Made by a program: the position numbers and the translations under genes
NCBI GenBank assembly: GCA_020852655.1
Contig: JADZAI010000010.1
Location: 46,059 to 110,058, forward strand
Source of the DNA: Alphaproteobacteria bacterium
Lineage (GTDB): Bacteria > Pseudomonadota > Alphaproteobacteria > Micropepsales > Micropepsaceae
Direction: 5' to 3'
Length of the DNA: 64,000 bases
Notes under the pieces: model-generated
Databases searched by the model: none
Told to the model about the DNA's origin: nothing
Seen by the model: only the letters and a program-made list of their open reading frames with translations
In this document: piece after piece, positions 47,419-57,157 of the stretch
Numbering within the stretch: the first letter of the stretch is position 1
Layout: each line of letters opens with the position of its first letter

Positions 47419-48768
47419 CTGTCCGCTCTCTGGTTTTCCGACGCCCTTCTGCCCTCCGGATGGGCCAGGGGCGTCCGCGTGCGGATTGCGGACGGGAGAT
47501 TCGCCGCGGTCGAGACAGGCGTGGAGGCTGGCCCCGAAGACGAGCGCCACGGTCCGGCCTTTCCGGGCCTCGCCAATGTCCACAGCCACGCCTTCCAGCG
47601 CGGCATGGCCGGCCTCGCCGAGACCGCCGGCCCGAACGACGACGATTTCTGGTCGTGGCGCGAGGCAATGTACCGCTTCGTGCTGCGCCTCGACCCGGAC
47701 GAGATGGAAACCATCGCTGCCCTCGCCTTCGCCGAGATGGCGGAGGCCGGCTTCACCACGGTCGGCGAGTTCCATTACCTGCACCATCAGCCGGACGGCA
47801 CGCCCTACGACAATGTCGCGGAACTCGCCGAGCGAATCGCCGCCGCAGCCGAAACCGCCGGCATCGGCCTGACGCTCCTGCCGGTCTTCTACGCCCACGG
47901 CAATTTCGGAAACGCCGCCGCCAGCCCGCGCCAGGCCCGCTTCCTGACCAGCGTCGACGGCTTCGCCCGCCTGCTGGAAGGCTGCCGCGCCGCGGTCGCC
48001 GGCCTCGAAGGCGCCATCGTCGGCGTCGCGCCGCACTCGCTCCGCGCTGCCGCGCCCGACGAGGTGCGCGCCGTCGCCCACATGGCGCCGCGCGGCCCGG
48101 TGCACATCCACGCCGCCGAACAGACCCGCGAGGTCGAGGACTGCATCGCCCATCTCGGCGCCCGCCCGGTGGAATTCATTCTGGATGAACTCGGCGCCGA
48201 CCAGCGCTGGTGCCTGATCCACGCGACGCATCTGAGCGAGTCCGAGACGAAATGGCTCGCCGCCAGCGGTGCCGTCGCCGGCCTCTGCCCGGTCACCGAA
48301 TCCAATCTCGGCGACGGCATCTTCCCGGCCCGCGCCTATCTGGAGATCGGCGGGCGCTTCGGCATCGGCACGGATTCGAACATCCTCATCTCCGCCGCCG
48401 ACGAGCTGAAGTCGATCGAATATATCCAGCGCCTCACCCACCGGGCACGCAACGTGCTCGCCCCGAAGAACGGCTCGACCGGCCGCCTGCTCTTCGACGG
48501 CGCCTTCGCGGGCGGCAACCAGGCGCTGGGCCTCGGGGCGCGCGGCATCGCCCAAGGACGCCCGGCCGACATCGTCACGCTCGACCCGGCGCATCCCTCC
48601 CTCACGCTCGCAAAGGACGACGGCCTCCTCGACGCCTGGATTTTCGCCGGCGCCCGCATCGACGGCGTCTGGCGGGCCGGGCGGCAGATCGTCGCCAAGG
48701 GCAGGCACCGTGCCATCCGCAGCATCCGCGCCCGCTATGGCCGTGTCCTTGCGCGTCTCGCCGCCTAG
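47419..48768 (+). CDS. hutF: Formimidoylglutamate deiminase, likely CTG start
   Basis: The homologous N-terminus (LWFSDALLPSGWARGVRVRI) lies upstream of the first GTG at 47479, and the open frame back to a stop at 47308 has no ATG, GTG or TTG start. CTG at 47419 is eight bases after AAAGGA and gives 449 residues, the family length. The rest has ANVHSHAFQRGMAGLAE, HIHAAEQTREVEDC, CPVTESNLGDGIF and GTDSNILISAADELK. It deaminates formiminoglutamate to N-formylglutamate for HutG. It is divergent from hutIHGU. Confidence 0.88.
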   Translation: MSALWFSDALLPSGWARGVRVRIADGRFAAVETGVEAGPEDERHGPAFPGLANVHSHAFQRGMAGLAETAGPNDDDFWSWREAMYRFVLRLDPDEMETIAALAFAEMAEAGFTTVGEFHYLHHQPDGTPYDNVAELAERIAAAAETAGIGLTLLPVFYAHGNFGNAAASPRQARFLTSVDGFARLLEGCRAAVAGLEGAIVGVAPHSLRAAAPDEVRAVAHMAPRGPVHIHAAEQTREVEDCIAHLGARPVEFILDELGADQRWCLIHATHLSESETKWLAASGAVAGLCPVTESNLGDGIFPARAYLEIGGRFGIGTDSNILISAADELKSIEYIQRLTHRARNVLAPKNGSTGRLLFDGAFAGGNQALGLGARGIAQGRPADIVTLDPAHPSLTLAKDDGLLDAWIFAGARIDGVWRAGRQIVAKGRHRAIRSIRARYGRVLARLAA

Positions 48769-48798
48769 GCGCTAGGCATAGGCCAAACGGGGAAGGCG

Positions 48799-50088
48799 AT
48801 GACTGCGATAGCTGACGAGGGCGGCTTCCGGCCGGTTGGGGAAGCCTTGAACCGGCGCGACATACGCACGCTGATGCTGGCCTCGCTCGGCGGCGCGCTG
48901 GAATTCTACGACTTCATCGTCTTCGTCTTCTTCGCCGGCGTATTGGCCAAGCTCTTCTTCCCCGCCGACATGCCGGAATGGCTGCGCCTGACGCAGACCT
49001 ACGGCCTCTTCGCCGCCGGCTATCTGGCGCGGCCGCTGGGCGGCTTCGTGCTCGCCCATTTCGGCGACCTCGTCGGCCGCAAGCGCATGTTCGTGCTCAG
49101 CGTCCTGCTGATGGCGCTCCCGACCCTCGCCATCGGGTTGATGCCGACCTTCGCGACCATCGGATATGCGGCGCCGCTGATCCTTCTCGCGCTCCGCATC
49201 ATGCAGGGCGCGGCGATCGGCGGCGAGGCGCCCGGCGCCTGGGTGTTCCTCTCGGAACACGTTCCGGCCGGCCGCATCGGGCTCGCCTGCGGCATGCTCA
49301 CGGCCGGCCTGACGCTCGGCATCATGCTGGGGTCGGTGATGTCGCTGCTCATCAACGCGAATTTCGCACCCCAGGCCATCGTCGACTGGGCCTGGCGCAT
49401 CCCCTTTCTCGTCGGCGGCGTCTTCGGTCTCGTCGCGATGTATCTCCGCCGCTTCCTGGAGGAGACGCCGGTCTTCGAGGCGATGCGGCAGCGCGCGGCC
49501 CTGTCGCATCGCCCGCCCCTCGTGCAGGTCGTCACGGCCCATCAGCGGGCTGTTGTCGCCGGCCTGTTCGCGACATGGATGCTCACCGCGACCATCGTCA
49601 CCGTCATCCTGCTTGCACCCCAGTTCCTCCAGACGCTGTTCCGCTTCTCGGCCCTCGAAACATCGCTCGCCAATGTCGTGGGCACGCTGACGCTCACGCT
49701 CTCCTGCGTCGCCGTCGGCTGGTCGATCGATCGCTTCGGCCTCGGCGTGATGATCCCGGTGTCGGCGCTCGCCTTTCTGGTGGGCGGCTATGCGCTCTAC
49801 GGCCTCGCCGGAGCGCATCGCGAACTCCTCGTCCCGATCTACGCCCTCGCCGGCTTCACCAGCGGCGCCGTCACCATCGTGCCCTATATGATGGTCCGGG
49901 CCTTCCCGCCCGAGGTGCGCTTCAGCGGCGTTTCCTTCTGCTACAACACCGCCTATGCGATCTCGGCCGCCGCGACCCCGCCGCTGCTCGCCAACCTGAT
50001 GCTCCAGGACGCGCTCTGGCCGGCGCATTATATCGCCATCGCCACCCTCGTCGGCACGGCGGCGATGCTCCTGCGCCCGCGCGGCTAG
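48799..50088 (+). CDS. MFS transporter, metabolite:H+ symporter type
   Basis: The 429-residue protein has 12 predicted helices and the MHS-type signature GYLARPLGGFVLAHFGDLVG, then RKRMF. EFYDFIVFVFFAGVLAKLFF is the typical first helix. MHS carriers take up organic acids, betaines or amino acids. It follows hutF by 30 bases on the same strand, so it may bring in histidine or urocanate. It ends four bases inside the convergent DUF2891 gene. Confidence 0.85.
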   Translation: MTAIADEGGFRPVGEALNRRDIRTLMLASLGGALEFYDFIVFVFFAGVLAKLFFPADMPEWLRLTQTYGLFAAGYLARPLGGFVLAHFGDLVGRKRMFVLSVLLMALPTLAIGLMPTFATIGYAAPLILLALRIMQGAAIGGEAPGAWVFLSEHVPAGRIGLACGMLTAGLTLGIMLGSVMSLLINANFAPQAIVDWAWRIPFLVGGVFGLVAMYLRRFLEETPVFEAMRQRAALSHRPPLVQVVTAHQRAVVAGLFATWMLTATIVTVILLAPQFLQTLFRFSALETSLANVVGTLTLTLSCVAVGWSIDRFGLGVMIPVSALAFLVGGYALYGLAGAHRELLVPIYALAGFTSGAVTIVPYMMVRAFPPEVRFSGVSFCYNTAYAISAAATPPLLANLMLQDALWPAHYIAIATLVGTAAMLLRPRG

Positions 50089-51104
50089 ATTTCGCTCAGC
50101 GCCAGCAGCGCAAAGCTCGCCAGCCAGTGCTCGCCCATATAGTCGCCCGCGACATGCGGCAGGCTGGCGTCGAGATGGGCCTGCGCCGCCCGGCAGAGGC
50201 GCACGGCATACCGCGGATCGCCGACCCGCGGGCCGATGACCCTGAGCGCCCAGGCGCGGCTCAAATTCACCCCGTCGAGATGGGCGATGCGTCCGTCGCT
50301 GCGGTCGCTGACCGTCGCCGGCCGGCGCAGCACCGCCGGCAGCGACGGCATGAAGCGGTGAAACCAGGCCGCAAAGGAGCGTGCATCCAGCAGCCGCGCC
50401 ATCAGCGCCGCCTCCATGAGGCTCGGCGACAGGAAATCCTCACCCGAAGGTTCACCCCAGGCCCGGCACCCGGCGTCCTCGGCGAACCAGCGCCGCGCCG
50501 CATCGACGATCGCGCCGGCCAGGCCCGCCGCCCCCGCGATGCGCGCATAGCGGATGGCGAGGATGAGCGCGAAGGCCGAGTTGGAATGCACGCCGCTGCG
50601 CACCGCATAGGTGAGCTTCGGCAGGTAGTTTTCGAAGCGCCGCACGATGACATCGGCCATCGGCTGAAGCCGCTCGGCGTAGAGCGCCCCCGCTTCGCTG
50701 AGGCGCAGTTCCGACACCAGCATCAGCGCCCAGGCCCAGCCATAGGGCCGCTCCCACCCCGCATTATCCTTGCGGGCGAGCCAGTCGCGCTCGCCGAGCG
50801 CCGCGGATTCGGTGATCTCGCACGCGAACAGCGCATCGATCCGCGCGGCGAACTCCGCCTCGGGGAACAGCCGCCGCAGCCGCGCCAGGGTCCAGTAGCC
50901 GTGCACGCAGGAGTGCCAGTCATACGAGCCGCGGAAGATCGGCGTCGCGAATTCCGGCGCGACCAGGTCCGCGGCGGAGTTGAGCCGCAGCGCGACCTGG
51001 TTCGGATAGACCTTGGTGACGTGGCCGAGCGCGATGCCCGCGAAGCGCGCCGCGGTGGCTTCGTCCAGGGATGCGGAAACGAAGTCGGCGGCGCCTTCTC
51101 TCAT
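50085..51104 (-). CDS. DUF2891 family protein
   Basis: ATG 51104 overlaps the BVMO stop and gives 339 residues. DUF2891 blocks are PIFRGSYDWHSCVHGYWTLA, WERPYGWAWALMLVSEL, GVHSNSAFAL, DFLSPSLMEAALMARLL and GEHWLASFALLALSE at the end. The repeated helical pattern with Trp and His suggests an alpha/alpha-toroid fold. Function is not known. Being translationally coupled to a Baeyer-Villiger monooxygenase is the only clue to its role. Confidence 0.85.
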   Translation of the reverse strand: MREGAADFVSASLDEATAARFAGIALGHVTKVYPNQVALRLNSAADLVAPEFATPIFRGSYDWHSCVHGYWTLARLRRLFPEAEFAARIDALFACEITESAALGERDWLARKDNAGWERPYGWAWALMLVSELRLSEAGALYAERLQPMADVIVRRFENYLPKLTYAVRSGVHSNSAFALILAIRYARIAGAAGLAGAIVDAARRWFAEDAGCRAWGEPSGEDFLSPSLMEAALMARLLDARSFAAWFHRFMPSLPAVLRRPATVSDRSDGRIAHLDGVNLSRAWALRVIGPRVGDPRYAVRLCRAAQAHLDASLPHVAGDYMGEHWLASFALLALSEI

Positions 51105-53023
51105 TCCGCGGCGACGCGCGTCGGCGCGCCGTCCAGGGTGTAGTCGTTCGGATCGGGCTTCAGCGTGCGCTGCCAGTATTCGACATTCGGGAACGGCCAG
51201 TTCTGGCTGACGCGCCCGAGCGCGTTCTTGTACCAGCTCCGCACGTCCGGCGAGCCCCACGCCATCAGCCTGTTCGCCGCGTCGACTTTCTCGTTGAAGG
51301 CGTCATGCACGTCGGCCCGCACCTCCATGGTCTGCGCGCCGGTCTCGGCGAGCAGGTCGAGGCAGCCGACGATGTAGCGCACCGCGCACTCGCTGAAGAA
51401 GATGATCGAGCCGTTCACGACGATGTTCGTGTTCGGGCCGTAGATCATGAAGAAGTTCGGGAAGCCCGGCGCCGTGATCCCGAGATAGGCCCGCGCATCG
51501 CCCTTCCAGCGCTCGTGCAGCTCGACGCCGCCGCGGCCGTAGATCTTGTAGGTGTCGAGGAAGGACGAGGCCTTGAAGCCCGTGCCGTAGACCAGCACGT
51601 CGGCCTTGTGCAGCTTGCCGTCCTCGGTCTCGACGCCGGTCTCGGTGATGCGGGCGATCTTGTCGGTGACGAGGTCGATGTTGTCGCGCTTCAGCGCATC
51701 CAGCCACACGCCGTTGTCGCGCACCATGCGCTTGCCGCCCATCGGATAGTTCGGCGTCGCGGCCTTGAGCAGATAGGGATCGTTCGCGACCTGCGCCTGG
51801 GTCAGCGGCAGCACGATGTCGCGCAGCGCGGCGTTGGCTTCGCTGACCGACTGCGGATCATGCGTCCAGTTCGGGTCCAGCTTCATCGAATCGTACACGC
51901 CGTCGGTGCCGATCCAGTAGAGATAGAAACGGTACCATTTGTTGTAGAACGGCAGGTGCTCGATCAGCCAGTTCTTCCCGTCCGGCACGGCGTAGTGATA
52001 GTCCGGCGTCGGCAGCAGCCAGGGCGGCGTCCGCTGGAACACCGTCATGTGCTTCACGTCCTCGGCCATCGCCGGGACGAACTGGAAGGCGCTCGCCCCG
52101 GTGCCGATGACCGCGACGTCCTTGCCCTTCACGTCGACCGAATGGTCCCAGCGCGCCGAATGGAAGGCCGGCCCCTTGAACGTGCCGAAGCCTTCGATCT
52201 CGGTGGGATAGCGCGGCTGGTTCAACTGGCCCACGGCGCTGACCACGGCACTGGCGCGCAGCACCTCTTCCTTGCCGTCCTTGCCCTTCACCGTGACGCG
52301 CCACTCGCCCGCGCCTTCATCGAAGCGCGCCTCGCTGACCGTCGTCTCGAAGCGGATATGCTTTTTCAGGTCATAGCGCTTGGCGATGCCGCGGAAATAC
52401 TCCAGCAGCACCGGCTGCGTCGAATAGAAGAACGGCCACACATTGTTGTCGGCGAACGAGTAGGAATACATGTGGCTGGGGTTGTCGACCCGGCAGCCCG
52501 GATAGGTGTTCTCCAGCCAGGTGCCGCCGACATCTGCGTTCTTGTCGACGATGACGAAGTTCACGCCCGCCTGCTGGAGGCGGATCGCCGTCAGCATGCC
52601 CGACATGCCCGCCCCGATGATCAGCACCTTCAGGTCGCGGCTTTTCAGCTTCGGCGCGATCTTGGGCGGCAGTTTCGGGTCGCCGCCGCCGTCGAGCACC
52701 AGCTCTTCCTTTAGATAGGGCACGTAATGCTCGGGGATCTCGGCCCCGGCGATATAGTCCATCATCTTGCGCAAGGTCGCTTCCGACGGCTTCGCCAGCA
52801 CCGCCTGGCCGTCATGCGCCACCGCCGCCTCGACGACCTTGCGGCGGATTTCGGCCTGGTAGTCCGCCGTCAGGCCGCCATTGCCGTCGCCCAGCGCCTC
52901 GTAGACCAGCGCCGGGGCGCTATCGAGAAAGCTCGCATCGCCCGTCAGGTGCACCAGCACCATCATCAGCGTCGGAACATGGGCATCGGCGAGGGCACGC
53001 TCCAGCGCGGTCCTGTCCAGCAT
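51101..53023 (-). CDS. Baeyer-Villiger flavin monooxygenase
   Basis: ATG 53023 follows GGGAG by about nine bases and gives 640 residues. There are two Rossmann motifs, GAGMSG (137-142) and GTGASAFQ (308 on). Between them lies the type I BVMO fingerprint FKGPAFHSARWD (282-293), which fits F-x-G-x3-H-x3-W-[PD] exactly. An N-terminal helical extension of about 130 residues precedes the core, as in long 'flavin-binding monooxygenase' BVMOs. It would insert oxygen next to a ketone using NADPH. It overlaps the DUF2891 gene by four bases. Confidence 0.92.
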   Translation of the reverse strand: MLDRTALERALADAHVPTLMMVLVHLTGDASFLDSAPALVYEALGDGNGGLTADYQAEIRRKVVEAAVAHDGQAVLAKPSEATLRKMMDYIAGAEIPEHYVPYLKEELVLDGGGDPKLPPKIAPKLKSRDLKVLIIGAGMSGMLTAIRLQQAGVNFVIVDKNADVGGTWLENTYPGCRVDNPSHMYSYSFADNNVWPFFYSTQPVLLEYFRGIAKRYDLKKHIRFETTVSEARFDEGAGEWRVTVKGKDGKEEVLRASAVVSAVGQLNQPRYPTEIEGFGTFKGPAFHSARWDHSVDVKGKDVAVIGTGASAFQFVPAMAEDVKHMTVFQRTPPWLLPTPDYHYAVPDGKNWLIEHLPFYNKWYRFYLYWIGTDGVYDSMKLDPNWTHDPQSVSEANAALRDIVLPLTQAQVANDPYLLKAATPNYPMGGKRMVRDNGVWLDALKRDNIDLVTDKIARITETGVETEDGKLHKADVLVYGTGFKASSFLDTYKIYGRGGVELHERWKGDARAYLGITAPGFPNFFMIYGPNTNIVVNGSIIFFSECAVRYIVGCLDLLAETGAQTMEVRADVHDAFNEKVDAANRLMAWGSPDVRSWYKNALGRVSQNWPFPNVEYWQRTLKPDPNDYTLDGAPTRVAAE

Positions 53024-53132
53024 TGGCGGAAACTCCCGGATGATAGTGTCTTGTGCCAGGATCATTGCGCCAGCCGCGGGCCGGATCAACCCGCTGCCGG
53101 ACCAGACCCCGCAGGACCCGCCTCACACTGCC

Positions 53133-54230
53133 TCACACCGGCGGCAGCAGCTTGCGGTCCTGGAATTCCTTGAAGAACTTCGCGAACATCGCCTCGGTGT
53201 CGATCACCTCGGTGAAGCCGTCCTGGCGGAGTTCCACCGTGGAGAGGATGGTCGGCAGGCCGCGCCGCTCCTCCAGCCCGTGCGCCATCAGCAGGTCGAC
53301 ATAGTTGAACGACTGGTTGACGAAGCTCGTCATGTCCGGCGCGACGAGGTCGTGTTTCTTCCGAAGCGCATCCCATTCCGCGCTGTGGGCCGGCATCGTC
53401 TCGCCGAGCAGCATCTTCCGCTCCGGCCCCGCCTCCATGCCGAGCGCCCTGGCGATCGCCGGCCAGCAGCTCCGCCACACATACACGTCGCCGTTCGTGA
53501 AGTTGTAGGCCTTGCGGCGCGCGACCTTCGCCTCGGTCGTCCACTTGATGCAGCGGCCCAGCATGTCGGCGTCGACGCCCTCCCACACGAGGTCGACCGG
53601 CCCGCCCGGATAATAGAGCGGCTCGCCCTTCGCCTTCAGCAGCGCGCCGTAGACGCCGATCGCCGAGAGCGGGTTCATCGCCGCCCCGACCGCCACGCCG
53701 AAGATGATCTGCGGCCGCATGATCGTGAGGTCCCAGTCCGCGTTCTTCTCCAGCCCCTCCAGATAGTCCTGCTGGCGCCAGTAGAAATTCGGGATCGTCT
53801 TGTCCTCGTCGCGATAGGCCCGGGCCGGCGTCACGATCGGATGGACATGCGCACCATAGGCCTTGGTGCCCTGGAGCAGCACGACCTGCGTCAGCCCCTT
53901 GGCAGCCTTGCGCAGCGGTTCGAACGTGTTGCGCAGCATGCGGTCGTTCGTGTCGATCTGGTCCTCTTCCAGCCAGCCGGCGACCAGGCCCGGCTTCTCG
54001 AAGAGCGCGGCGAAGACGAGATGGGTCACGTCCTTCATCTCGCCGAAGAGCCGGTTGCATGCCTCGGGGTCCGTCAGGTCGGCCGAAATCCATTCGGCGC
54101 CGTAGGTGTCGAACGGACGCCGCCGCGACACCGCGATCACCCGCGTGTCCTTCTCGCCGCCGAACGCCTTCAGCACGCCCATTCCGACGAGTCCGGACGC
54201 ACCCGTCACCAGCACTGTCTTCCGCGCCAT
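53133..54230 (-). CDS. PRISE-type reductase (progesterone 5-beta-reductase/iridoid synthase-like SDR)
   Basis: ATG 54230 has GGAGG upstream and gives 365 residues. The N-terminal TGASGLVGMGVLKAF and the motifs ISADLTDPEA, THLVFAALFEKP, LLQGTKAYGAH and NFYWRQQDYLEG match PRISE enzymes, atypical SDRs with Tyr and Lys in separate motifs that reduce enones with NADPH. Together with the BVMO downstream it suggests reduction then oxidation of a cyclic enone (steroid or terpenoid). Confidence 0.85.
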   Translation of the reverse strand: MARKTVLVTGASGLVGMGVLKAFGGEKDTRVIAVSRRRPFDTYGAEWISADLTDPEACNRLFGEMKDVTHLVFAALFEKPGLVAGWLEEDQIDTNDRMLRNTFEPLRKAAKGLTQVVLLQGTKAYGAHVHPIVTPARAYRDEDKTIPNFYWRQQDYLEGLEKNADWDLTIMRPQIIFGVAVGAAMNPLSAIGVYGALLKAKGEPLYYPGGPVDLVWEGVDADMLGRCIKWTTEAKVARRKAYNFTNGDVYVWRSCWPAIARALGMEAGPERKMLLGETMPAHSAEWDALRKKHDLVAPDMTSFVNQSFNYVDLLMAHGLEERRGLPTILSTVELRQDGFTEVIDTEAMFAKFFKEFQDRKLLPPV

Positions 54231-54294
54231 AACTTCCTCCTGGGTCCTTTTGCCGGAAGCTAACACCCGCAGGCGTGCGCCGGGCAACCGCCCT

Positions 54295-55650
54295 CTAGGA
54301 GAGGCGCAGCGTGAAGGTGGCGCCCCCGCCGGGCGTATCGGAGACGTCGATCGCGCCGTCATGCACCTGCACGATCTGCCGCGTCAGGCTGAGCCCGACG
54401 CCCGTCCCTGCGCGCTTGGTGGTGAAGAAGGGCACGAAGATTTTCTCGCGCAGCGCCGCGTCGATGCCCGGCCCGTTGTCCGAGACGGAAATCGCCACCC
54501 CGCCGCCCTCGTCCAGCCGGGCGCGCAGCGCGACACGCGCCTCGGCCCGCCCTTTCAGCGCATCCGCCGCGTTGCGCACCAGATTGATCAGCGCCTGGTC
54601 GAGCAGTTCCGCATCGACCGAAATCTCCAGCGTCTCCGGCTCCACCGTCTCGGTCAGCGCGACGCCGCGCTCCCTGAGGTCCGCCTCCAGCAGCCGGTGC
54701 AGGCGCGAGAACACCCGCCGCACCGGCACGCGCTCGATATTCGGCACCAGGTTCTTCGTTAGCCGCCGATAGCTCTGCACGAAATGCAGCAGCCCGGCGC
54801 TCCGCCGCGCGACGGTGTCCAGCGCCTCGGAGATGTCGTCCGCCTCCGCCTTCAGCTCCGGCCGGTCCGCCAGGCGGCTGCGCAGGTCGTCGACCAGCGC
54901 ATGCGCCGTCCCCGCCAGCGACGACACCGGCGTCAGCGAGTTCATCATCTCGTGCGTCAGCACGCGGATGAGCGCCTGCCAGGCCGCCAGCTCGTTGGCG
55001 TTCAGCTCGGACTCGATGTTCTGGAGCGACAGGATGCGCCGCGGCACGCCCGCGACCAGCACCTGCGCCGCCGCGGCCTTGAGCTGGAGGATCGCGCCCC
55101 GCCGCTCCATGCGCACCAGCACCGTGCGGCCCGGCCCCAGCTCCTGGAGCGTCCGCGCGAAATCGTCGCCGAAGGCGGCGAGATCGCCCAGCTTCTCGAA
55201 GCGCCCGCCGCCGAGCAGGCGCCGCGCTGCGCTGTTCAGCACGCTGACCCGCCCGCCATCCTCCACCGCCAGCAGGGCGACCGGGATATGCTCCACCAGC
55301 GTGCGCAGATAATGCGCCTGCTCCTCGCGGTCCTTGCGCGTCGCCCGCAGCTTGTCGACGACACGCGTCAGGCCGGCCGCCAGCTCGCGGAACGTGCCGC
55401 CGAGCCCGCGGTCCGAGAAGGTCTGCGTCAGATCCTCATACTCGATCGCCGTCAGCAGCCGCCCGATCTCGCGGTTCGACGTGTTCACGAAGCTGAGCAG
55501 GCCGAACCACTGATAGATCACCGCCGCGACGGCGATCAGCGTCGTCGCATACCAGCTCGTGTTCGCCATGAGCGCGGCGACGACCCAGAGCGTGACCCCG
55601 AGCAGCGCGACCCGCAGGAGGGCGAAGAGGGCGAAGCGGCTAGAGCCCAT
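54295..55650 (-). CDS. Sensor histidine kinase, NtrY-type
   Basis: The 451-residue protein has two N-terminal membrane helices (about 8-28 and 33-53), a short linker, a PAS-like domain (about 120-200) and a kinase core. The H-box is [18 protein letters not shown], the N-box [15 protein letters not shown], and DNGPGID and [13 protein letters not shown] form the ATP site. Its start overlaps the regulator's stop by 11 bases. It should phosphorylate the sigma-54 activator encoded upstream. Confidence 0.92.
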   Translation of the reverse strand: MGSSRFALFALLRVALLGVTLWVVAALMANTSWYATTLIAVAAVIYQWFGLLSFVNTSNREIGRLLTAIEYEDLTQTFSDRGLGGTFRELAAGLTRVVDKLRATRKDREEQAHYLRTLVEHIPVALLAVEDGGRVSVLNSAARRLLGGGRFEKLGDLAAFGDDFARTLQELGPGRTVLVRMERRGAILQLKAAAAQVLVAGVPRRILSLQNIESELNANELAAWQALIRVLTHEMMNSLTPVSSLAGTAHALVDDLRSRLADRPELKAEADDISEALDTVARRSAGLLHFVQSYRRLTKNLVPNIERVPVRRVFSRLHRLLEADLRERGVALTETVEPETLEISVDAELLDQALINLVRNAADALKGRAEARVALRARLDEGGGVAISVSDNGPGIDAALREKIFVPFFTTKRAGTGVGLSLTRQIVQVHDGAIDVSDTPGGGATFTLRLS

Positions 55651-57013
55651 ATTTCTGGAGACGGCGATAGAGCGAGGCGCGCGTCAAGCCCAGCTCGGCC
55701 GCCGCATGGCTCACATTGCCCGCGTTCTTCTTCAGCGCCCGCTCGATCGTCTTGCGCTCGAGGTCCGACAGGTTGAAGCGGTCGTCGTCCTCTGCGAGGC
55801 CCGGCAACGGCGCATCGTCCTCGTCGGCCAGCAGGAAGTCCGCTTCGTCCAGCGCTGCACCCTCGCTCATGATCATCGCCCGCTCGACCGCATGGCGCAG
55901 CGCCCTGACGTTGCCGGGCCAGGCATAGGCCTTCAGCCGCGCCCGCGCCGCCGCCGTCAGCGGCTTCAGCGGCATGTTGTAGCGCCGCGCGTAGATCGCG
56001 ACGAAATGCTCGGCCAGCGCCGGAATGTCGTCGCCCCGCCCCCGCAGCGGCGGCAGCGCGATCTCCACCGTGTTGATGCGATAGAGCAGGTCCGTCCGGA
56101 ACACCGACGGATCCTTCAGTTGCGCCGGCGTCAGATTGGTCGCGCAGATGAGGCGCACGTCGACCGCCACCGGCCGGTTGCCGCCGACCGGCGTCACCTC
56201 GCGCCGCTCGATCGCCGTCAGCAGCTTCGCCTGAAGCGCCAGCGGCAGATTGCCGATCTCGTCGAGGAACAGTGTCCCGCCCGAGGCCGCCTGGAAGCGG
56301 CCGATGCGATCTTCCCTGGCGTCGGTGAAGGCGCCCTTGCGATGCCCGAACAGCTCGCTTTCGAAAAGCTGCGCCGACACGGACCCCAGATCGACGGACA
56401 GGAAGGTCTTCGCCGCCCGCGGCGAGTGCGCATGCAGCGCCCGGGCGGCCAGCTCCTTGCCGGTTCCGTTCTCGCCCAGCAGCAGCACATTCGCATCCGT
56501 CGGCGCCGCCTTGCGGATGAGCTCGCGCACCCGCGCCATCGCCGGCGAGGTGCCGATCAGGTCGTCCCGCACCGTACCGGCCGCCGGCTCGGCACCGCCC
56601 GTGCCCATCCGCGCCTTGTTCAGCGCCGCCGCGCCGGTCAGCGTCGCGATCAGCCGGTCATTGTCCCACGGCTTCACGATGAAATCCGTCGCGCCGCGCT
56701 TCATCGCCTCCACCGCCGTCGCGATGTCGGCATAGGCAGTGATCAGCACCACCGCGATGCGCGGATCGATGCGCTTGATCTCGGAGAGCCATCTCAGCCC
56801 CTCCTCGCCGCCTTCGGCGCCGATCGCGAAATTCATGTCGAGCATCACGACATCGAACCGGCCCGAGCCCACCAGCTCCGGCAGCCGCGCCGGATTGTTG
56901 TGCGTCTCCACCGACGCGAAGCGCAGCTTCAGCAGCAGGCGCGCGGCCATCAGGATGTCGTCGTCATCGTCGACGACGAGGATCCGGGCGGGATTTCGCG
57001 GCAGCACAGTCAT
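55640..57013 (-). CDS. Sigma-54-dependent response regulator (NtrC family) with GAFTDA loop
   Basis: The 457-residue protein has a receiver domain (phosphorylated Asp59 in VVMLDMNFA), AAA+ domain (Walker A GENGTGKE, Walker [10 protein letters not shown], arginine finger region) and Fis-type HTH ([20 protein letters not shown]). The sigma-54 contact loop reads GAFTDA (227-232) instead of GAFTGA. A conserved sigma-54 promoter and two upstream repeats lie in the divergent region toward the efflux operon. Its receiver has an insert (IGAEGGEEG) after the acidic site. Confidence 0.93.
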   Translation of the reverse strand: MTVLPRNPARILVVDDDDDILMAARLLLKLRFASVETHNNPARLPELVGSGRFDVVMLDMNFAIGAEGGEEGLRWLSEIKRIDPRIAVVLITAYADIATAVEAMKRGATDFIVKPWDNDRLIATLTGAAALNKARMGTGGAEPAAGTVRDDLIGTSPAMARVRELIRKAAPTDANVLLLGENGTGKELAARALHAHSPRAAKTFLSVDLGSVSAQLFESELFGHRKGAFTDAREDRIGRFQAASGGTLFLDEIGNLPLALQAKLLTAIERREVTPVGGNRPVAVDVRLICATNLTPAQLKDPSVFRTDLLYRINTVEIALPPLRGRGDDIPALAEHFVAIYARRYNMPLKPLTAAARARLKAYAWPGNVRALRHAVERAMIMSEGAALDEADFLLADEDDAPLPGLAEDDDRFNLSDLERKTIERALKKNAGNVSHAAAELGLTRASLYRRLQKYGL

Positions 57014-57030
57014 CGATCCGGCGCACCATC

Positions 57031-57072
57031 ACTGTTCGGGGACGTACAGTCCACTGTCCGCCTGCGTACACC
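57031..57072. promoter_or_regulatory. Tandem enhancer sites for the NtrC-type regulator
   Basis: ACTGTTCGGGGACGTACAGT (57031-57050) and ACTGTCCGCCTGCGTACACC (57053-57072) repeat with a 22-base period, two helical turns. The first has ACTGT/ACAGT inverted arms. A further CTGTCCGCTGACC lies at 57072. They are about 75-115 bases upstream of the sigma-54 -12 box. Confidence 0.55.
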
Positions 57073-57130
57073 TGTCCGCTGACCGCCTGTCAGTGACGAG
57101 CTAACGCCTTGATTTGAAAAGCCCCGCATC

Positions 57131-57145
57131 TGGCACATCCGTTGC
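57131..57145 (+). promoter_or_regulatory. Sigma-54 (-24/-12) promoter of the efflux operon
   Basis: TGGCACATCCGTTGC has the TGGCAC-N5-TTGC consensus with the right spacing. It points to a start at about 57157, just before the ATG at 57158. Confidence 0.8.
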
Positions 57146-57157
57146 CATGGGAAGGTC

